The notes below the pieces were generated by a model. The model had not been told where the DNA came from. It made no database searches and saw nothing but the letters and a program-made list of their open reading frames with translations. From Streptomyces griseoloalbus (GTDB lineage: Bacteria; Actinomycetota; Actinomycetes; Streptomycetales; Streptomycetaceae): DNA of 63,578 nt. Position numbers and translations under genes: made by a program. The stretch covers positions 1-63,578 of the forward strand of contig BMUD01000034.1 in the NCBI GenBank assembly GCA_014650015.1, in the 5' to 3' direction. Shown here piece after piece: positions 1 through 12,300 of this stretch (positions are counted from its first letter, which is position 1; each line of letters begins with the position of its first letter).

Positions 1-3000
1 CTGACGGCTGGTCAGGGCAATTACGCCGCGGCGAATGTGTTCCTGGACGCGTTGGCGGCGCGTCGGCGGGCGGAGGGTCTGCCGGCGACGTCGATGGGGT
101 ACGGGTTCTGGGATGTGGGTGCGGGGCTCGGCCAGTACCTGGGCGAGGTGGACCGTCGGCGGATGGCGTCGCAGGGTCTGCCGGTGCTCTCCCACGAGGC
201 CGGGCTGGAGCTGTTCGCGGCCGGACTCGACTGCCGTGAGGCGACGGTCGTTCCGCTGCGGGTCGACACCGCCGCCCTGCGCACCCGCACCGACGAAGTC
301 CCCGCCCTCCTGCGCGCCCTCGCCCCGGCCACACGCCGCGCCGCCGCTGCCGCGACCGCCGGAGCGGCAGGGGAGGAGCCCCCCGCCCAGCGGCTGGCGG
401 CCCTCCCGGCCGCCGAACGGCACCGCACCGTGCTGCGGTTGGTGCGCTCGCAGGTGGCGGCCGTGCTGGGACATGGTTCGGCCGAGGCGATCGGACCCGA
501 CCGGGCTTTCCAGGAGCTGGGCTTCGACTCGCTCGCCGCGACCGAACTGCGCAACCAGCTCAACAACCTCACCGGACTCCGACTCCCCGCGACCCTGGTC
601 TTCGACCACCCCAACGCCCTCGCCGTCACCGAGTTCGTGGAGGCCGAACTGGCCGCCGCGTACCCGGCGTCCGGCGATGACGCGGACGGCGACGCCGGAG
701 AGGACGGCATCCGCCGCGCACTGCGGTCGATCCCGACCAGGCGCCTGCGGGACGCCGGTCTGATGGACGTCCTCCTCGAACTCGCCGACGACGACGGAGC
801 GTCGGCGCACGCGGAGGCCGTCGCAGACGGGGAGGAGTACGACACCGACCCGGACGACGACACGGACGGCACCGCCGACGCCGTCCCGGACGCCCAGGAC
901 GTCCCCCTCCCCGAGCCCTCCAAGGCCCCCGCGGCCCCCGACGCCCTGCGCGCCGCACGCGCGGAGACCGCGCGGCTGCGCCGGGACAACAGGCGGCTCA
1001 CCGCCGCCCAGCACGAGCCGATCGCCATCGTCGGCATGGCCTGCCGCTACCCGGGCGGAGTGACCTCCCCCGAGGAGCTGTGGCGGCTGGTCACGGACGG
1101 CGCGGACGCCATCACCCCGTTCCCCGAGGACCGGGGATGGGACCTGTCGATGCTGCGTGACCCGGAGGCCAAGCACCCCGACGGCTACTACGCACGCGAG
1201 GGCGGCTTCCTCGACGGGGCGGCCGACTTCGACCCCGGGTTCTTCGGCATCTCGCCCCGCGAGGCCCTCGCGATGGACCCGCAGCAGCGGCTCGCGCTGG
1301 AGCTGTCCTGGGAGGCGCTGGAGCGCGCGGGCATCGACCCCGCCTCGCTCAAGGGCAGCCGCACCGGTGTCTTCGCCGGCGTGATGTACCACGACTACCC
1401 CGGCAGCGACGGCAACGGCAGCGTCGTCACCGGCCGCATCTCCTACAAGCTCGGCCTGGAGGGCCCGGCGGTCTCCGTCGACACCGCCTGCTCGTCCTCC
1501 CTGGTCGCGCTGCACCTCGCGGTGCAGGCGCTGCGGCAGGGCGACTGCTCGCTCGCCGTCACCGGCGGTGTCACCGTGCTCGCCACACCCGGTGTGTTCG
1601 TCGAGTTCGGCCGGCAGGGCGGGCTCGCACCCGACGGACGGTGCAAGTCGTTCGCCGCGGCGGCCGACGGCACCGGCTTCTCCGAAGGCGCGGGCTTCCT
1701 GGTCGTCGAGCGGCTGTCCGACGCACTGCGCAACGGGCACGAGGTGCTGGCCGTGGTCCGGGGCTCCGCCGTCAACCAGGACGGCGCCAGCAACGGGCTC
1801 ACCGCCCCCAACGGGCCCTCCCAGCGCCGCGTGATCCGGCAGGCCCTCGCCAACGCGCGGCTCGCCGCCGACCAGATCGACGCGGTCGAGGCGCACGGCA
1901 CGGGCACCACGCTCGGCGACCCGATCGAGGCCCAGGCGCTGCTCGCCACCTACGGCCAGGACCGGCCCGAGGAGCGCCCCCTGTGGCTCGGCTCGGTGAA
2001 GTCCAACATCGGCCACACGCAGGCCGCCGCCGGCGTCGCGGGCGTCATCAAAATGGTGATGGCGATGCGGCACGGTGTGCTGCCCGCCACCCTCAACGTG
2101 GACGCGCCCAGCGACCAGGTCGACTGGACCACCGGCTCCGTCGCGCTGCTGACCGAGCAGCGGGAATGGACCGGCACCGGCCGCCCGCGCCGCGCCGGTG
2201 TCTCCTCCTTCGGCATCAGCGGAACCAACGCCCACGTCATCGTCGAGCAGGCACCCGCCGCCGCGCCCACGGCCCCCGCCGTCCCCGGTGAGGCGCCCGC
2301 CGCGGTCGTACCGTGGCTGCTGTCGGCGCGCGACCAGGACGCCCTGCGCGCCCAGGCCGAACGCCTGCTGGCGCACGTCGAGGAGGCCGGTGCGGACGCG
2401 CCGCGCCCCCTCGACGTCGCCTACTCGCTGGCGACCACCCGCGCGGCGTTCGAACACCGCGTCGCGGTCGTCGGCGCGGACCGCGACGGGCTGCTGGCCG
2501 CCCTGGGCGCGGTCGCACGCGGCGAGGAGCCGGCCACCACGGCCCGCGAGGGACTGCTCGCCGTCCTCTTCCCCGGCCAGGGCTCGCAGCGGCTCGGCAT
2601 GGGACGCGACCTGTACGAGCGGTTCCCGGTGTTCGCCGAGGCCTTCGACGCGGCCTGCGCCGGGCTGGACGAGCACCTGGAACGGCCCCTGCGCGACGTC
2701 GTCTGGGGCGACGACGAGGACGCCCTGAACGGCACCGCCTACACCCAGGCCGCCCTCTTCGCCCTCGGAACGGCGCTGTACCGGCTCGCCGAGTCGTTCG
2801 GTGTCGTCCCCGAATACGTGGCGGGACACTCCATCGGAGAGATCACCGCGGCCCATGTCGCCGGGGTCTTCACCCTGGAGGAGGCCTGCGCGCTGGTCGC
2901 CGCCCGCGGCAGCCTGATGCAGGCGCTGCCCGCCGGCGGTGCCATGGCGGCGGTCCAGGCCACCGAGGCCGAGGTGCTGCCCCACCTCACCGACGGCGTC

Positions 3001-6000
3001 GGCGTCGCGGCCGTCAACGGCCCGGCCTCCGTCGTGGTGTCCGGCGCCGGGGCGGACGTCGAGAAGGTGACCGCGGTCTTCCGCGAGCAGGGCCGCCGTA
3101 CCACCGCCCTGCGGGTGTCGCACGCCTTCCACTCCCCGCTGATGGAACCGATGCTGGAGGACTTCCGCGCCGTGCTGGAGCGTCTGTCGCCCCGGCCGCC
3201 CGCCCTGCCCGTGGTCTCCAACCTCACCGGGGCCCTCGCCACCGCGGAGGAACTGTGCTCCGCCGACTACTGGGTACGGCACGTCCGCGAGGCCGTGCGC
3301 TTCTCCGACGGGGTGAACACCCTGCACGAGCAGGGCGTCACCACGTTCCTCGAGCTCGGACCCGACGGTGTCGCCTCCGCCATGGCCCGCGAGACCCTGC
3401 CCGACACCGCCGTGACCGTCGCCGCCCAGCGGCGCACCACCCCCGGCGAGACCGCCCTGGTCGACGCCCTCGCCCGGCTCCACGGACACGGCGTGCCCGT
3501 CGACTGGCCCCGGTTCTTCGCCGGTCTCGGCGCCCGCCGGGTCGCCCTGCCCACGTACGCCTTCCAGCGGCGCCGCTTCTGGCCCACGGAGATGCACATG
3601 GGCGCCGGGGCGGAAGCCGCCGGACTGACGCCCGCCGACCACCCGCTGCTCGGCGGGGCCGTGGAACTCGCCGGATCCGACGGCCACCTGTTCACCGGAC
3701 GGCTGTCGGTCGGCACCCACGGCTGGCTCGCCGACCACGTCGTCATGGGCGCCGTCCTCGTCCCCGGCACCGCCCTGCTGGAGCTGGCGGTGCACGCCGG
3801 CACCTCCCTGGGCTGCGCGCTGGTGGAGGAACTCACCCTCGCCGCACCGCTGGTCCTGCCCGCCCGGGGCACGGTCCAGCTCCAGGTCGGCGTCGGCGCC
3901 CCCGACGACACGGGCCGCCGCCCGCTCGGCATCCACTCCCGGCCCGCCGACGACCCCGCCGCCACCTGGACGACCCACGCCGAGGGCGTCCTCGCGACCG
4001 GTCCCGCGGCCTCGGCCGCCACGGACTTCGACGCGTCCGTCTGGCCGCCCGAGAAGGCCGAACCGCTCGACACGGAAGGCCTGTACGAGCGCTTCGAGGA
4101 CGCCGGGTTCGTCTACGGACCGGTGTTCCAGGGACTGCGGGCCGCCTGGCGGCGCGACGGCGAGGTATTCGCCGAGGTCGCCCTGCCCGACGGCACCGAC
4201 GGCGAGGCGTACGGCCTGCACCCGGCGCTGTTCGACGCCGCCCTGCACGCCACCGCGCTGGCCGGCACGGCCGCCGACGGTGACGCGCCGCAGGGCGGCG
4301 ACTCACCGCAGGGCGGCGGGACGTCACAGGGCGGCGGGGTCCCGTTCGCCTGGAACGGCGTGTCCCTGCACGCCGTCGGCGCGTCCGCCGTCCGCATCCG
4401 GCTCTCCCGCGCCGACGACGGCACCCTCGCGATCGCCGTCGCCGACACCGCCGGCGCACCCGTGGCCACCGTCGACTCCCTGGTCACCCGCCCCATCTCG
4501 GCGGAACAGCTCGGGGCTGGGACGGGCGCCGAACGGGACTCCCTGTTCGCCCTGGACTGGATCCCGGCACCGGAGCAGGAAGCCACAAGGGCTCCGAACG
4601 CCGCCGGCACGCAGGCCGTACGGGTCGCCCTGATCGGCGGCCCGGACGACGGCGCCCTCGACGCGGCCGTCCGCGCCGCCGGAGCCGCCGCCGACCGGTA
4701 CGCGGACCTGACGGCACTGGCCGACGCGGCGGCCGACGGCCCGGTACCGCCGGTCGTCCTCCTGCCCGTCCACACCGGCACCGGACCGGCCGGCGCCGCC
4801 CCGGCCGACATGGCGGGCGCCGCGCACACCGCGACCACCCGGGTCCTCGGAACGCTCGGCACCTGGCTCGCCGACGAGAGGTTCACCGCCTCCCGCCTGG
4901 TCGTCGTCACCCGGGGCGCGACCGACGGCACCGACCCGGCCGCCGCCGCCGTATGGGGCCTCACGCGCGCGGCCCAGGCGGAACACCCCGGCCGGTTCAC
5001 CCTGCTCGACCTGGAGGACACCGACGCGGGCACGGACCTTCCGCCCGCCGTCCTCGCACCCGCCTCCGACGAGCCGCAGCTCGCGGTCCGCGAGGGCCGG
5101 GTGCTCGTGCCCCGGCTGGTCCGGGCCACCACGCCCGACCAGCGGGGCACGGCCGACTGGGACCCCGAGGGAACCGTCCTCGTCACCGGAGGGACCGGCG
5201 GCCTCGGCGCCGCCGTCGCCCGCCACCTGGTGACCGAGCACGGCGCGCGGAGCCTGCTGCTGGTCAGCCGGCGCGGCCCCGCCGCCGACGGCGCCGCCGA
5301 ACTCGCCGCCGCGCTCGAGGCGGAGGGAGCCCGCGTCACCGTCGCCGCCTGCGACGTGACCGACCGCGCCGCGGTCGGCCGGCTGCTCGCCGAGGTGCCC
5401 GCCGACCGGCCGCTGCGCGCCGTGATCCACGCGGCGGGCGTCCTGGACGACGGCATGATCGACACCCTCACGCCCGAACGGCTCGCCGCCGTCCTGCGGC
5501 CCAAGGCGGACGCCGCCTGGCACCTGCACGAGGCCACCCGCGGTCTTCCGCTCGACGCCTTCGTGCTGTTCTCCTCCGTCGCCGGCACGCTCGGCAACGC
5601 CGGCCAGGCCAACTACGCGGCCGGCAACGCCTTCCTGGACGCCCTCGCCCGGCACCGCCGCGACCAGGGCCTGCCCGCCCTGTCCCTCGGCTGGGGCCCC
5701 TGGACCCGGGGCAGCGGCATGACCGGCGAACTCGGTGAGGCCGACATCGCCCGGATGACCAGGGCGGGCATGCCGCCGATGGAGCCGGAGCAGGGGCTGG
5801 CCCTGTTCGACACCCTTCGCACCGCCGACGCCGGGGCCGCGGTCCTGCCCGTACGGCTGGACCTCGGTGCCCTGCGGTCCCTCGGCGAGATCCCGCCGCT
5901 GTTCCGCTCGCTGATCCGGGTGGCGTCCCGCCGCGCGGCCCCGGCGGCGGGAACGGCGGCCGCTGGGGACCTCACCCAGCGGCTGTCCGGACTCACGCCG

Positions 6001-6498
6001 GCGGAAGGCCGCGAGGCACTGCTGGAACTGGTACGAGGTCAGATCGCCACCGTCCTCGGTCACGTGGACCTGGCCGACGTCGAACCGACCCGTCCCTTCC
6101 AGGACCTCGGCTTCGACTCGCTGACCTCCGTCGAACTGCGCAACCGGCTCGGCGCGCTCACCGGCACCCGCCTGCCCGCCACCCTCCTGTTCGACTACCC
6201 CACGCCCAGCGAACTCGTCGCCCACCTGTACGCGCGCGTCGCACCGGCACCGGCCGACGGGCCGGAGGCGGTCCTGGCCGAACTGGACCGGCTGGAGAAG
6301 AGCATCACGGGCATCGAAGTGGGTGCCGAACTCTTCGAACAGGTCGCGGGCCGCCTGGAGGTGCTGCGCAGCAAGTGGCAGTCGCTGCGCACGGAGGCGT
6401 CCGCCGCGTCCGCGGAGGAGGACGACGCGTTCGACTTCGACTCCGCGACGGACGAGGAGGTCTTCGACATGCTCGACAACGAACTCGGCCTCTCCTAG
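1..6498 (+). CDS. Modular type I polyketide synthase, C-terminal part (polyene-type module)
   Basis: The gene is open at the left edge, reading in frame from base 1. Visible order: end of a KR (to about 240), ACP (about 420-650, DSL serine at 529), KS (about 1015-2270, Cys of DTACSSS at 1489), AT (about 2560-3430, GHSIG and HAFH, which predict malonyl-CoA), DH (from about 3640, HxxxGxxxxP intact with His at 3736), KR (about 5160-5750, GTGGLG and an LDD motif, so B-type), ACP (about 6010-6240) and an acidic C-terminal docking tail. A complete KS-AT-DH-KR-ACP module gives a conjugated double bond, as required in the heptaene. In candicidin/FR-008 clusters this would be one of the chain-extension proteins, probably FscC or FscB; the window cannot decide which. 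The DH carries a Gly/Gln-rich insert (4281-4340). It converges on fscTII. Confidence 0.95.
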   Translation: MTAGQGNYAAANVFLDALAARRRAEGLPATSMGYGFWDVGAGLGQYLGEVDRRRMASQGLPVLSHEAGLELFAAGLDCREATVVPLRVDTAALRTRTDEVPALLRALAPATRRAAAAATAGAAGEEPPAQRLAALPAAERHRTVLRLVRSQVAAVLGHGSAEAIGPDRAFQELGFDSLAATELRNQLNNLTGLRLPATLVFDHPNALAVTEFVEAELAAAYPASGDDADGDAGEDGIRRALRSIPTRRLRDAGLMDVLLELADDDGASAHAEAVADGEEYDTDPDDDTDGTADAVPDAQDVPLPEPSKAPAAPDALRAARAETARLRRDNRRLTAAQHEPIAIVGMACRYPGGVTSPEELWRLVTDGADAITPFPEDRGWDLSMLRDPEAKHPDGYYAREGGFLDGAADFDPGFFGISPREALAMDPQQRLALELSWEALERAGIDPASLKGSRTGVFAGVMYHDYPGSDGNGSVVTGRISYKLGLEGPAVSVDTACSSSLVALHLAVQALRQGDCSLAVTGGVTVLATPGVFVEFGRQGGLAPDGRCKSFAAAADGTGFSEGAGFLVVERLSDALRNGHEVLAVVRGSAVNQDGASNGLTAPNGPSQRRVIRQALANARLAADQIDAVEAHGTGTTLGDPIEAQALLATYGQDRPEERPLWLGSVKSNIGHTQAAAGVAGVIKMVMAMRHGVLPATLNVDAPSDQVDWTTGSVALLTEQREWTGTGRPRRAGVSSFGISGTNAHVIVEQAPAAAPTAPAVPGEAPAAVVPWLLSARDQDALRAQAERLLAHVEEAGADAPRPLDVAYSLATTRAAFEHRVAVVGADRDGLLAALGAVARGEEPATTAREGLLAVLFPGQGSQRLGMGRDLYERFPVFAEAFDAACAGLDEHLERPLRDVVWGDDEDALNGTAYTQAALFALGTALYRLAESFGVVPEYVAGHSIGEITAAHVAGVFTLEEACALVAARGSLMQALPAGGAMAAVQATEAEVLPHLTDGVGVAAVNGPASVVVSGAGADVEKVTAVFREQGRRTTALRVSHAFHSPLMEPMLEDFRAVLERLSPRPPALPVVSNLTGALATAEELCSADYWVRHVREAVRFSDGVNTLHEQGVTTFLELGPDGVASAMARETLPDTAVTVAAQRRTTPGETALVDALARLHGHGVPVDWPRFFAGLGARRVALPTYAFQRRRFWPTEMHMGAGAEAAGLTPADHPLLGGAVELAGSDGHLFTGRLSVGTHGWLADHVVMGAVLVPGTALLELAVHAGTSLGCALVEELTLAAPLVLPARGTVQLQVGVGAPDDTGRRPLGIHSRPADDPAATWTTHAEGVLATGPAASAATDFDASVWPPEKAEPLDTEGLYERFEDAGFVYGPVFQGLRAAWRRDGEVFAEVALPDGTDGEAYGLHPALFDAALHATALAGTAADGDAPQGGDSPQGGGTSQGGGVPFAWNGVSLHAVGASAVRIRLSRADDGTLAIAVADTAGAPVATVDSLVTRPISAEQLGAGTGAERDSLFALDWIPAPEQEATRAPNAAGTQAVRVALIGGPDDGALDAAVRAAGAAADRYADLTALADAAADGPVPPVVLLPVHTGTGPAGAAPADMAGAAHTATTRVLGTLGTWLADERFTASRLVVVTRGATDGTDPAAAAVWGLTRAAQAEHPGRFTLLDLEDTDAGTDLPPAVLAPASDEPQLAVREGRVLVPRLVRATTPDQRGTADWDPEGTVLVTGGTGGLGAAVARHLVTEHGARSLLLVSRRGPAADGAAELAAALEAEGARVTVAACDVTDRAAVGRLLAEVPADRPLRAVIHAAGVLDDGMIDTLTPERLAAVLRPKADAAWHLHEATRGLPLDAFVLFSSVAGTLGNAGQANYAAGNAFLDALARHRRDQGLPALSLGWGPWTRGSGMTGELGEADIARMTRAGMPPMEPEQGLALFDTLRTADAGAAVLPVRLDLGALRSLGEIPPLFRSLIRVASRRAAPAAGTAAAGDLTQRLSGLTPAEGREALLELVRGQIATVLGHVDLADVEPTRPFQDLGFDSLTSVELRNRLGALTGTRLPATLLFDYPTPSELVAHLYARVAPAPADGPEAVLAELDRLEKSITGIEVGAELFEQVAGRLEVLRSKWQSLRTEASAASAEEDDAFDFDSATDEEVFDMLDNELGLS

Positions 6499-6547
6499 CC
6501 ACGGTGCCGGGCCGGGACGATCCCCGGCCCGGCCCGCCATCCCCAGG

Positions 6548-6604
6548 GCCCGGACCGGCCTTCACGACGGCCATCACCGTCGTGAAGGCCGGTCCGGGCT
6601 TTTT
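6548..6604 (+). terminator. Rho-independent terminator after the PKS gene
   Basis: A perfect 23-bp inverted repeat (6548-6570 with 6577-6599) has a 6-nt loop and is followed by TTTTT at 6600-6604. It lies 50 bp after the PKS stop and is an unusually long, classical terminator for a high-GC genome. Confidence 0.9.
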
Positions 6605-6616
6605 GCCATACGGGCA

Positions 6617-6654
6617 GTGCGCGTCGTGCCCGGCCGTGCGCGTCGTGCCCGGCC
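6617..6654. repeat. Two exact 19-nt tandem copies in the PKS-fscTII gap
   Basis: The unit GTGCGCGTCGTGCCCGGCC occurs twice, head to tail. It lies in the roughly 700-bp non-coding gap (6605-7300) between two facing terminators. I see no gene with codon structure or a ribosome site in this gap. Confidence 0.8.
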
Positions 6655-7200
6655 GTGTTAAGTGCGCCGACGGCGGCCGGAGTCGTGGCAGCGGCTACGG
6701 CGGCGCCCGGTCGGGGACGGTGAGGACGGACCCGCCGTTGAGTGCGGGCCGGAACCGCGGCGGGGAGGCGGCACCGCTTGCGCCCGATCACCCCGGGACC
6801 CGGGCCGGCAGGGGAACGAAAAAAGGGTGGGCGACCCGTTTCCGGGTTCCCGGCTGCCCGCCCTGGAGGCGGTCCGGGCAGGCATCCCATTCGCTGACCA
6901 GCGACTCTTCCCCCACCCCGGCACCCGCCACCGCCTGTTTCAAGCCGAGCGGTGACCGAAACAGGCAGCGCACCCGAAGCGTCCAGCCACCCCGGCCACG
7001 GACAGGGCGGCGGACACCTCCCACGGGACTCCCGCCGTTCCGGCCCCTCGGAGGCACCCCTCCGCGCCCAGAACGCCGCCCCGGCGCGCCCGTGCGGCCC
7101 TCGGACGGCGCCCGCAGCGGTGCTCATGCCCGTTCCCGTGCCGATGCCGGCCCCGTACTCGGGCGGACGCGCGGCGGCGGTGCCCCCATCCGTGCCGATG

Positions 7201-7278
7201 CCGTGCCCGTACCGGCGCCGGACGACACACGCGCCCGCACCCGTGCCCGTACCGGCGCCGGACGACACACGCGCCCGC
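7201..7278. repeat. 38-nt direct repeat, period 40
   Basis: The segments 7201-7238 and 7241-7278 are identical. Shorter relatives of their first part (CCGTGCCGATGCC-like) occur near 7138 and 7192, so the stretch 7130-7280 is a small array of related units in the convergent gap. Confidence 0.85.
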
Positions 7279-7300
7279 CCCGCCCCCGGCTCCGCGCACG

Positions 7301-7337
7301 AAAAAGGCCCGCAGGTGCCTGTAGGCACCTGCGGGCC
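7301..7337 (-). terminator. Rho-independent terminator of the fscTII transcript
   Basis: A perfect 14-bp inverted repeat (7306-7319 with 7324-7337) has a 4-nt loop. It is preceded on the plus strand by AAAAA (7301-7305), so the minus-strand transcript ends in a stem plus U-run, 37 bp after the fscTII stop. Confidence 0.9.
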
Positions 7338-7373
7338 GGGTCCCGCGCCCCGGGGGGAGGAAGCGGCGCGGGG

Positions 7374-8222
7374 TCAGAGGGGCCGGCGGAAGCCGGCCAG
7401 GGCGGCGAACACGCCCGCCGCGCTGATGACCCCGCCGATGACCAGCGCCGGAATCGCGTGGTCCAGGCCCGGCACGTCCAGCGCCAGGGCGCGGGTCGCG
7501 TCGATGGCGTACGTCAGCGGGTTCACCTGCGCCACGGCCGCCAGCCAGCCGGGCAGGTCGGCGACCGGCACGTACGCGCTCGACGCGAACATCAGCGGGA
7601 AGATCACGATCAGGGCGAGGTTCTGCAGGGGCTCCGCGCGCCGCAGCCACGCGCCGGCCGCGATGAAGGCCCAGCCCAGGGCGAAGCTGAGGAAGAGCGT
7701 GAGCCCGGCGGACAGGGCGAGTTCGGCGACGCCTCCGTTGGGGGAGTAGCCCAGGACCGTCATCGCCAGCACCATGATCACGAGGATCTGCACGGCGCTG
7801 CGCACCAGCCCCACCAGACTGCGCGCCACCAGCAGCGCCCCGGGGTGCACCGGCAGCGAACGCAGCCTGGCGACCACGCCGTTGCGCAGGTCCTCCACCA
7901 GGCCCACCCCGGACTGCATCGCCGACTGCGCGGCGTTGTCCACCAGGACGGCGGGGAGCACGAAGTCGAGGTAGCTCACGCCCTCCGGGAAGTGCGGGGG
8001 CATGCCCATCTTGCTGAACACCTGGGTCAGCACGAACAGGATGACGACCGGCTGGATCAGACCGAACAGCACGATGCCCGGGTCGGTCACCATCGCCCGC
8101 AGCGACCGCCCGGTGAGCACCCGCACCTGGCCGACGAACGAACTCCCGCCGAAGTCGGGCGCCTCGAGTGCGACGGCCACGGGCGCGGCCGGGCGCGGTG
8201 CGGGAGTGAGATGCGTGGTCAC
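7374..8222 (-). CDS. fscTII: ABC-2 type permease, polyene exporter subunit
   Basis: A 282-aa integral membrane protein of the DrrB-like ABC-2 permease family. A soluble N-terminus is followed by about six hydrophobic segments and a central conserved region with LRSLPVHPG. The chosen start is the GTG at 8222, with GGAGG five bases upstream; an in-frame start four codons earlier has no ribosome site. It follows fscTI by 31 bp, so the two are co-transcribed and probably form the two-component exporter. Substrate (the heptaene macrolide) is inferred from location inside the cluster. Confidence 0.9.
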   Translation of the reverse strand: MTTHLTPAPRPAAPVAVALEAPDFGGSSFVGQVRVLTGRSLRAMVTDPGIVLFGLIQPVVILFVLTQVFSKMGMPPHFPEGVSYLDFVLPAVLVDNAAQSAMQSGVGLVEDLRNGVVARLRSLPVHPGALLVARSLVGLVRSAVQILVIMVLAMTVLGYSPNGGVAELALSAGLTLFLSFALGWAFIAAGAWLRRAEPLQNLALIVIFPLMFASSAYVPVADLPGWLAAVAQVNPLTYAIDATRALALDVPGLDHAIPALVIGGVISAAGVFAALAGFRRPL

Positions 8223-8253
8223 AAGGTCCTCCACAGAGGGCGTCGGCCGACGG

Positions 8254-9276
8254 TCACGCCGGGGTCCTGGCGTGCTGCTCGGCGAGGGTCAGGTACACGT
8301 CGTCCAGGGTCGGTTCGCCGAACGTCAGCTCGGTGGCCTCGACGCTCGCCTGGTCCAGCGTGCGGATGACGTCCGCGATCTCCCGGGTGGTGTCGATCGG
8401 GACGACGAGACTGCGGGTGCCGTCCTCGCCGCCGACCGGCGCGAACCCGGCGCCGCGCAGCGCGGCCCCCGCCCGCGCGGGCGCGTCGTCGCCGTCCAGC
8501 GTCAGCGTGACGGTGCGCCGGCCGACGGTGGCCTTGAGCTCGTCGGCGGTGCCCGAGGCGACCACCTTGCCGGCCGAGAGCACCGTGATGGAGTCGGCGA
8601 GCCGGTCGGCCTCCTCCAGGTACTGCGTGGTCAGCAGGACCGTGGCCCCCTGCTGGACCAGGCCCTCGACGATCTCCCACAGCTTCAGGCGGCTGGACGG
8701 GTCCAGGCCGGTGGTGGGTTCGTCGAGGAAGATCACCCGCGGGCCGCCGACCAGCGACACGGCCAGGTCGAGCCGGCGGCGCAGGCCGCCCGAGTAGCCG
8801 CTCGCGCGCCGGTCGGCGACCGTGGTCAGCTCGAACAGCTCCAGCAGGTCGTCGGCCCGGGAACGCGCGGCCCGTCGGCCCGCACCCAGCAGCCGGGCGA
8901 TCAGCACGAGGTTGTCCCGTCCGCTCAACTGCGTGTCCACCGACGCGAACTGGCCGGTGAGGCCGATGCGGCGGCGGATCTCGAAGGGCTCGCGGGTCAC
9001 GTCGTACCCGGCGACCCGGGCCCGTCCCGACGACAGCGGCAGCGAGGTGGTCAGGATGTTGACGAGGGTGGTCTTGCCTGCCCCGTTGTGGCCGAGGAGA
9101 GCCAGGACCGTGCCCCGGCGGGCGCTGACACTGACCGAGTCCAGGGCGTGGACCGATCCGAACGACTTGCTGACGCCTTCCGCCACGATCATCTGATCGC
9201 CGCCGGGGCCGGAGTCCGGGCCGGATCCGGCCCCCGCTCCGGACTGGGTGCTGGGGGGCATGACGAGCCCGCTCAT
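8254..9276 (-). CDS. fscTI: ABC transporter ATPase, DrrA type
   Basis: A 340-aa nucleotide-binding subunit. Visible motifs: Walker A (GHNGAGKTT), ABC signature (YSGGLRRRLD) and Walker B (VIFLDEPTTGLD) with the following H-loop region. The C-terminal domain of about 100 residues is of the DrrA type seen in antibiotic exporters. The first 28 residues are Gly/Pro/Ser-rich and precede the folded domain. GGGAG lies seven bases before the ATG. It pairs with the downstream permease, and its position next to fscA suggests expression coupled to biosynthesis. Confidence 0.93.
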   Translation of the reverse strand: MSGLVMPPSTQSGAGAGSGPDSGPGGDQMIVAEGVSKSFGSVHALDSVSVSARRGTVLALLGHNGAGKTTLVNILTTSLPLSSGRARVAGYDVTREPFEIRRRIGLTGQFASVDTQLSGRDNLVLIARLLGAGRRAARSRADDLLELFELTTVADRRASGYSGGLRRRLDLAVSLVGGPRVIFLDEPTTGLDPSSRLKLWEIVEGLVQQGATVLLTTQYLEEADRLADSITVLSAGKVVASGTADELKATVGRRTVTLTLDGDDAPARAGAALRGAGFAPVGGEDGTRSLVVPIDTTREIADVIRTLDQASVEATELTFGEPTLDDVYLTLAEQHARTPA

Positions 9277-9389
9277 GAGGTGATCTCCCGCTGGTGGGTG
9301 TGCGCTGGGTGGAGGGCCGGCCGGGCGGCCGGCCCGTGGAGTCCGCCGGGCGACGGAGGTGGGGACGTGGGAACACGCCGGTCGGGCGC

Positions 9390-12300
9390 CTACCGGCCGC
9401 CGCCCGGGGCGTCCGTGCCGTCCACCCCGTCCATGAGGCCGAACAGGTCCTCGTCGGTGCCGCCGGCCCCGGCCGCGGGACCGGACGGCCCCGCGTGCGA
9501 GCTGTCCGGCCCCGCCCCGTCCATGAGGCGGAACAACTCCTCGTCCGTGGCGTCCGCCAGGTCCAGAGGGCCCGCGGCCGGTTCCGCGCCGCCGGCGCGG
9601 GCCGGGGCCCAGCGCGTGGCCAGCGTCCGCAGCCGGCCCGCCGTCCCGGAGTCGAGGTCGGCGCCCGAGGTGAGCAGCGCCTCCAACTCGTCGACCAGAC
9701 AGGACGCGTCACGGACACGGACCGGCCCGGACCGCCGGAGCGTGTCGCACACCAGCCGGGCCACCGCGGCGGCGGAGGGATGGTCGAAGACCAGGGTCGA
9801 CGGCAGCCGGACCCCGGTGACGGCGGCGAGCCGGTTGCGCAGTTCGACGGCGGTGACGGAGGTGACGCCCAGTTCGGTGAAGGCCCGGCCGTCATCCGCG
9901 TCCGGCGGCAGTTCCCCGCCGACCACGGCCGCCAGCTCGCCGCGCACCAGGTCCGTCACCAGCGCCTCGGCCTCCGCGTCCGTCAGGCCGGCCAGCCGCC
10001 CGGCCAGCGCGGGCGCCGCGTCCGCGGCCCCGGTCGTCTCCGGGCTCGCCACGGCCACCGTGCCGGCCGGCACCGAGGCCAGCCAGTACGCCTCGTGCTG
10101 GAACGCGTACGTGGGCAGGGAAACCGTCCGCGCGTCCGGCAGCACCGCCGGCCAGTCCACCGGCAGACCGTGCGCGTGCAGCCGCACGGCGGCGGCGAGC
10201 AGGGCCCCCACCTCGTCGTCCCCGCCCCGCAGCAGCGGCTCCACCACCGGCCCGTTCCCCGGCTCCCGCCGCCCGAGGTGCTCCGCCAGGCACTCGTCCA
10301 CCATGGGCGTGAGCGCCGCCTCGGGGCCCAGTTCGACGTAGACGCCGGTCCGCGCGTCGGCGAGGTGGACGACCGCGTCCGCGAACCGGACCGCCTCCCG
10401 CGCGTGCCGCACCCAGTGGTCCGGGTCGGCGGCCTCCGCGGCGGTGAGCGGGCGGCCGGTGACGCCGGAGACCAGCGGCACCTCCGGCGCGGCGAAGGAC
10501 AGCGACGCCACGGTCTGCCGGAACTCGGCGAGCACCGGGTCCATCAGGGGCGAGTGGAAGGCGTGACTGACCACCAGACGGCGCGTCTTGTACCCGGCGG
10601 CGGTCAGCTCGCCCGTCAGGTCGGCCAGCGCAGCCTCCGCGCCGGACAGCACCACCGAGCGCGGACCGTTCACCGCGGCGACGGCGACGTGCTCCTCGCG
10701 CCCGACGAGCCACGGCAGCACCTCGGCCTCGGAACAGCCGACCGCGACCATCGCCCCGCCCGGCGGCAGCGACTGCATCAGCCGGCCGCGCGCCGCGACC
10801 AGCGCGCACGCGTCCGGCAGACCCAGTACGCCCGCCACGTGCGCGGCGGCGATCTCGCCCACCGAGTGGCCCACCAGCCGGGCAGGCGTCACACCCCAGG
10901 AGCCGAGCAGCCGGTACAGGGCCACCTGGAAGGCGAACAGGGCGGGCTGCGCGCAGCCCGTGCCGTGCAGCAGCCCCGCCTCCGCGCTGTCCGGGGCCGC
11001 CCACATCACCGACGTCAACGGCCGCTCGAGCAGCGGGTCGAGCTCCGCGCACACCTCGCGCAGCGCGGCGTCGAACACCGGGAACGCGGCGGCGAGCGCG
11101 CGGCCCATGCCGGGACGCTGACTGCCCTGACCGGTGAACACGAACGCGGTCTGGGCCGGACCGCCGCCCGCGCGCCGGCCGGTCACCCCGGCGACGCCGT
11201 CCCGGGCGAACCCGGCCGCCGCCGCGGTGAGCGCGTCCCGCCCCGCCCCGGAGAGCACCGCCGTACGGGCGTGCACGGAGCGGGTGGTGAGCAGCGAGTA
11301 CGCGATGTCGCGGGCCGGCACCTCCGGGTGGGCCTCGGCATACGCGGCCAGCCGGCGCGCCTGGCCCCGCAGAGCCGCCGCGTCCCGGGCCGACACCAGC
11401 CACGGCACGGCGGGCCCCTCGGCGTCCTGTTCCCGCGCGGCCGGTGCGGCCCCGGAACCGGCCGGGGCCTCTTCCAGTACGAGATGGGCATTGGTGCCGC
11501 TGATGCCGAACGACGAGACGGCCGCCCGCCGCGGCCCGCCCTCCCCGGCCGGCCACGCGCGAGCCTCGTTCAGCAGCCGGACGGTCCCGGCCGACCAGTC
11601 CACCCGGGAGTTGGGGGTGTCGGCGTGCAGCGTGCGCGGCAGCACGCCGTGCCGAAGCGCCAGCACCATCTTGATCACCCCGGTCACGCCCGCCGCCGCC
11701 TGGGTGTGTCCCAGGTTCGACTTGACCGAGCCCAGCCACAGCGGGCGTCCCTCGGGACGCTCCCGTCCGTAGGTGTCGAGCAGCGCCTGCGCCTCGATCG
11801 GGTCGCCCAGCGCCGTACCGGTGCCGTGCCCCTCCACCGCGTCGACGTCCGCCGCCGTGAGCCCCGCGTCGGCCAGCGCGCGGCGGATCACCCTGCGCTG
11901 GGCGGGGCCGTTGGGCGCGGTCGGACCGTTGGAGGCGCCGTCCTGGTTGACCGCCGAGCCGCGGATCACCGCGAGCACCGGATGCCCGTTGCGGCGCGCG
12001 TCCGACAGCCGCTCCAGGAGCAGCAGACCGGCGCCCTCCGACCAGGCGGCCCCGTCCGCGCCCTCGCCGAAGGACTTGCAGCGGCCGTCCGGGGACAGGC
12101 CCCGCAGCCGGGAGAAACCGACGAACGGCGCCGGCGTGGCCATCACCGCCACCCCTCCGGCGAGCGCCAGCTCCGACTCCCCGGACCGCAGCGACCGGCA
12201 CGCCAGGTGCAGCGCCACCAGCGACGAGGAGCAGGCCGTGTCCACCGTCAGCGCCGGGCCGTCCAAGCCGAGTGTGTACGAGATCCGCCCGGACAGCGCG

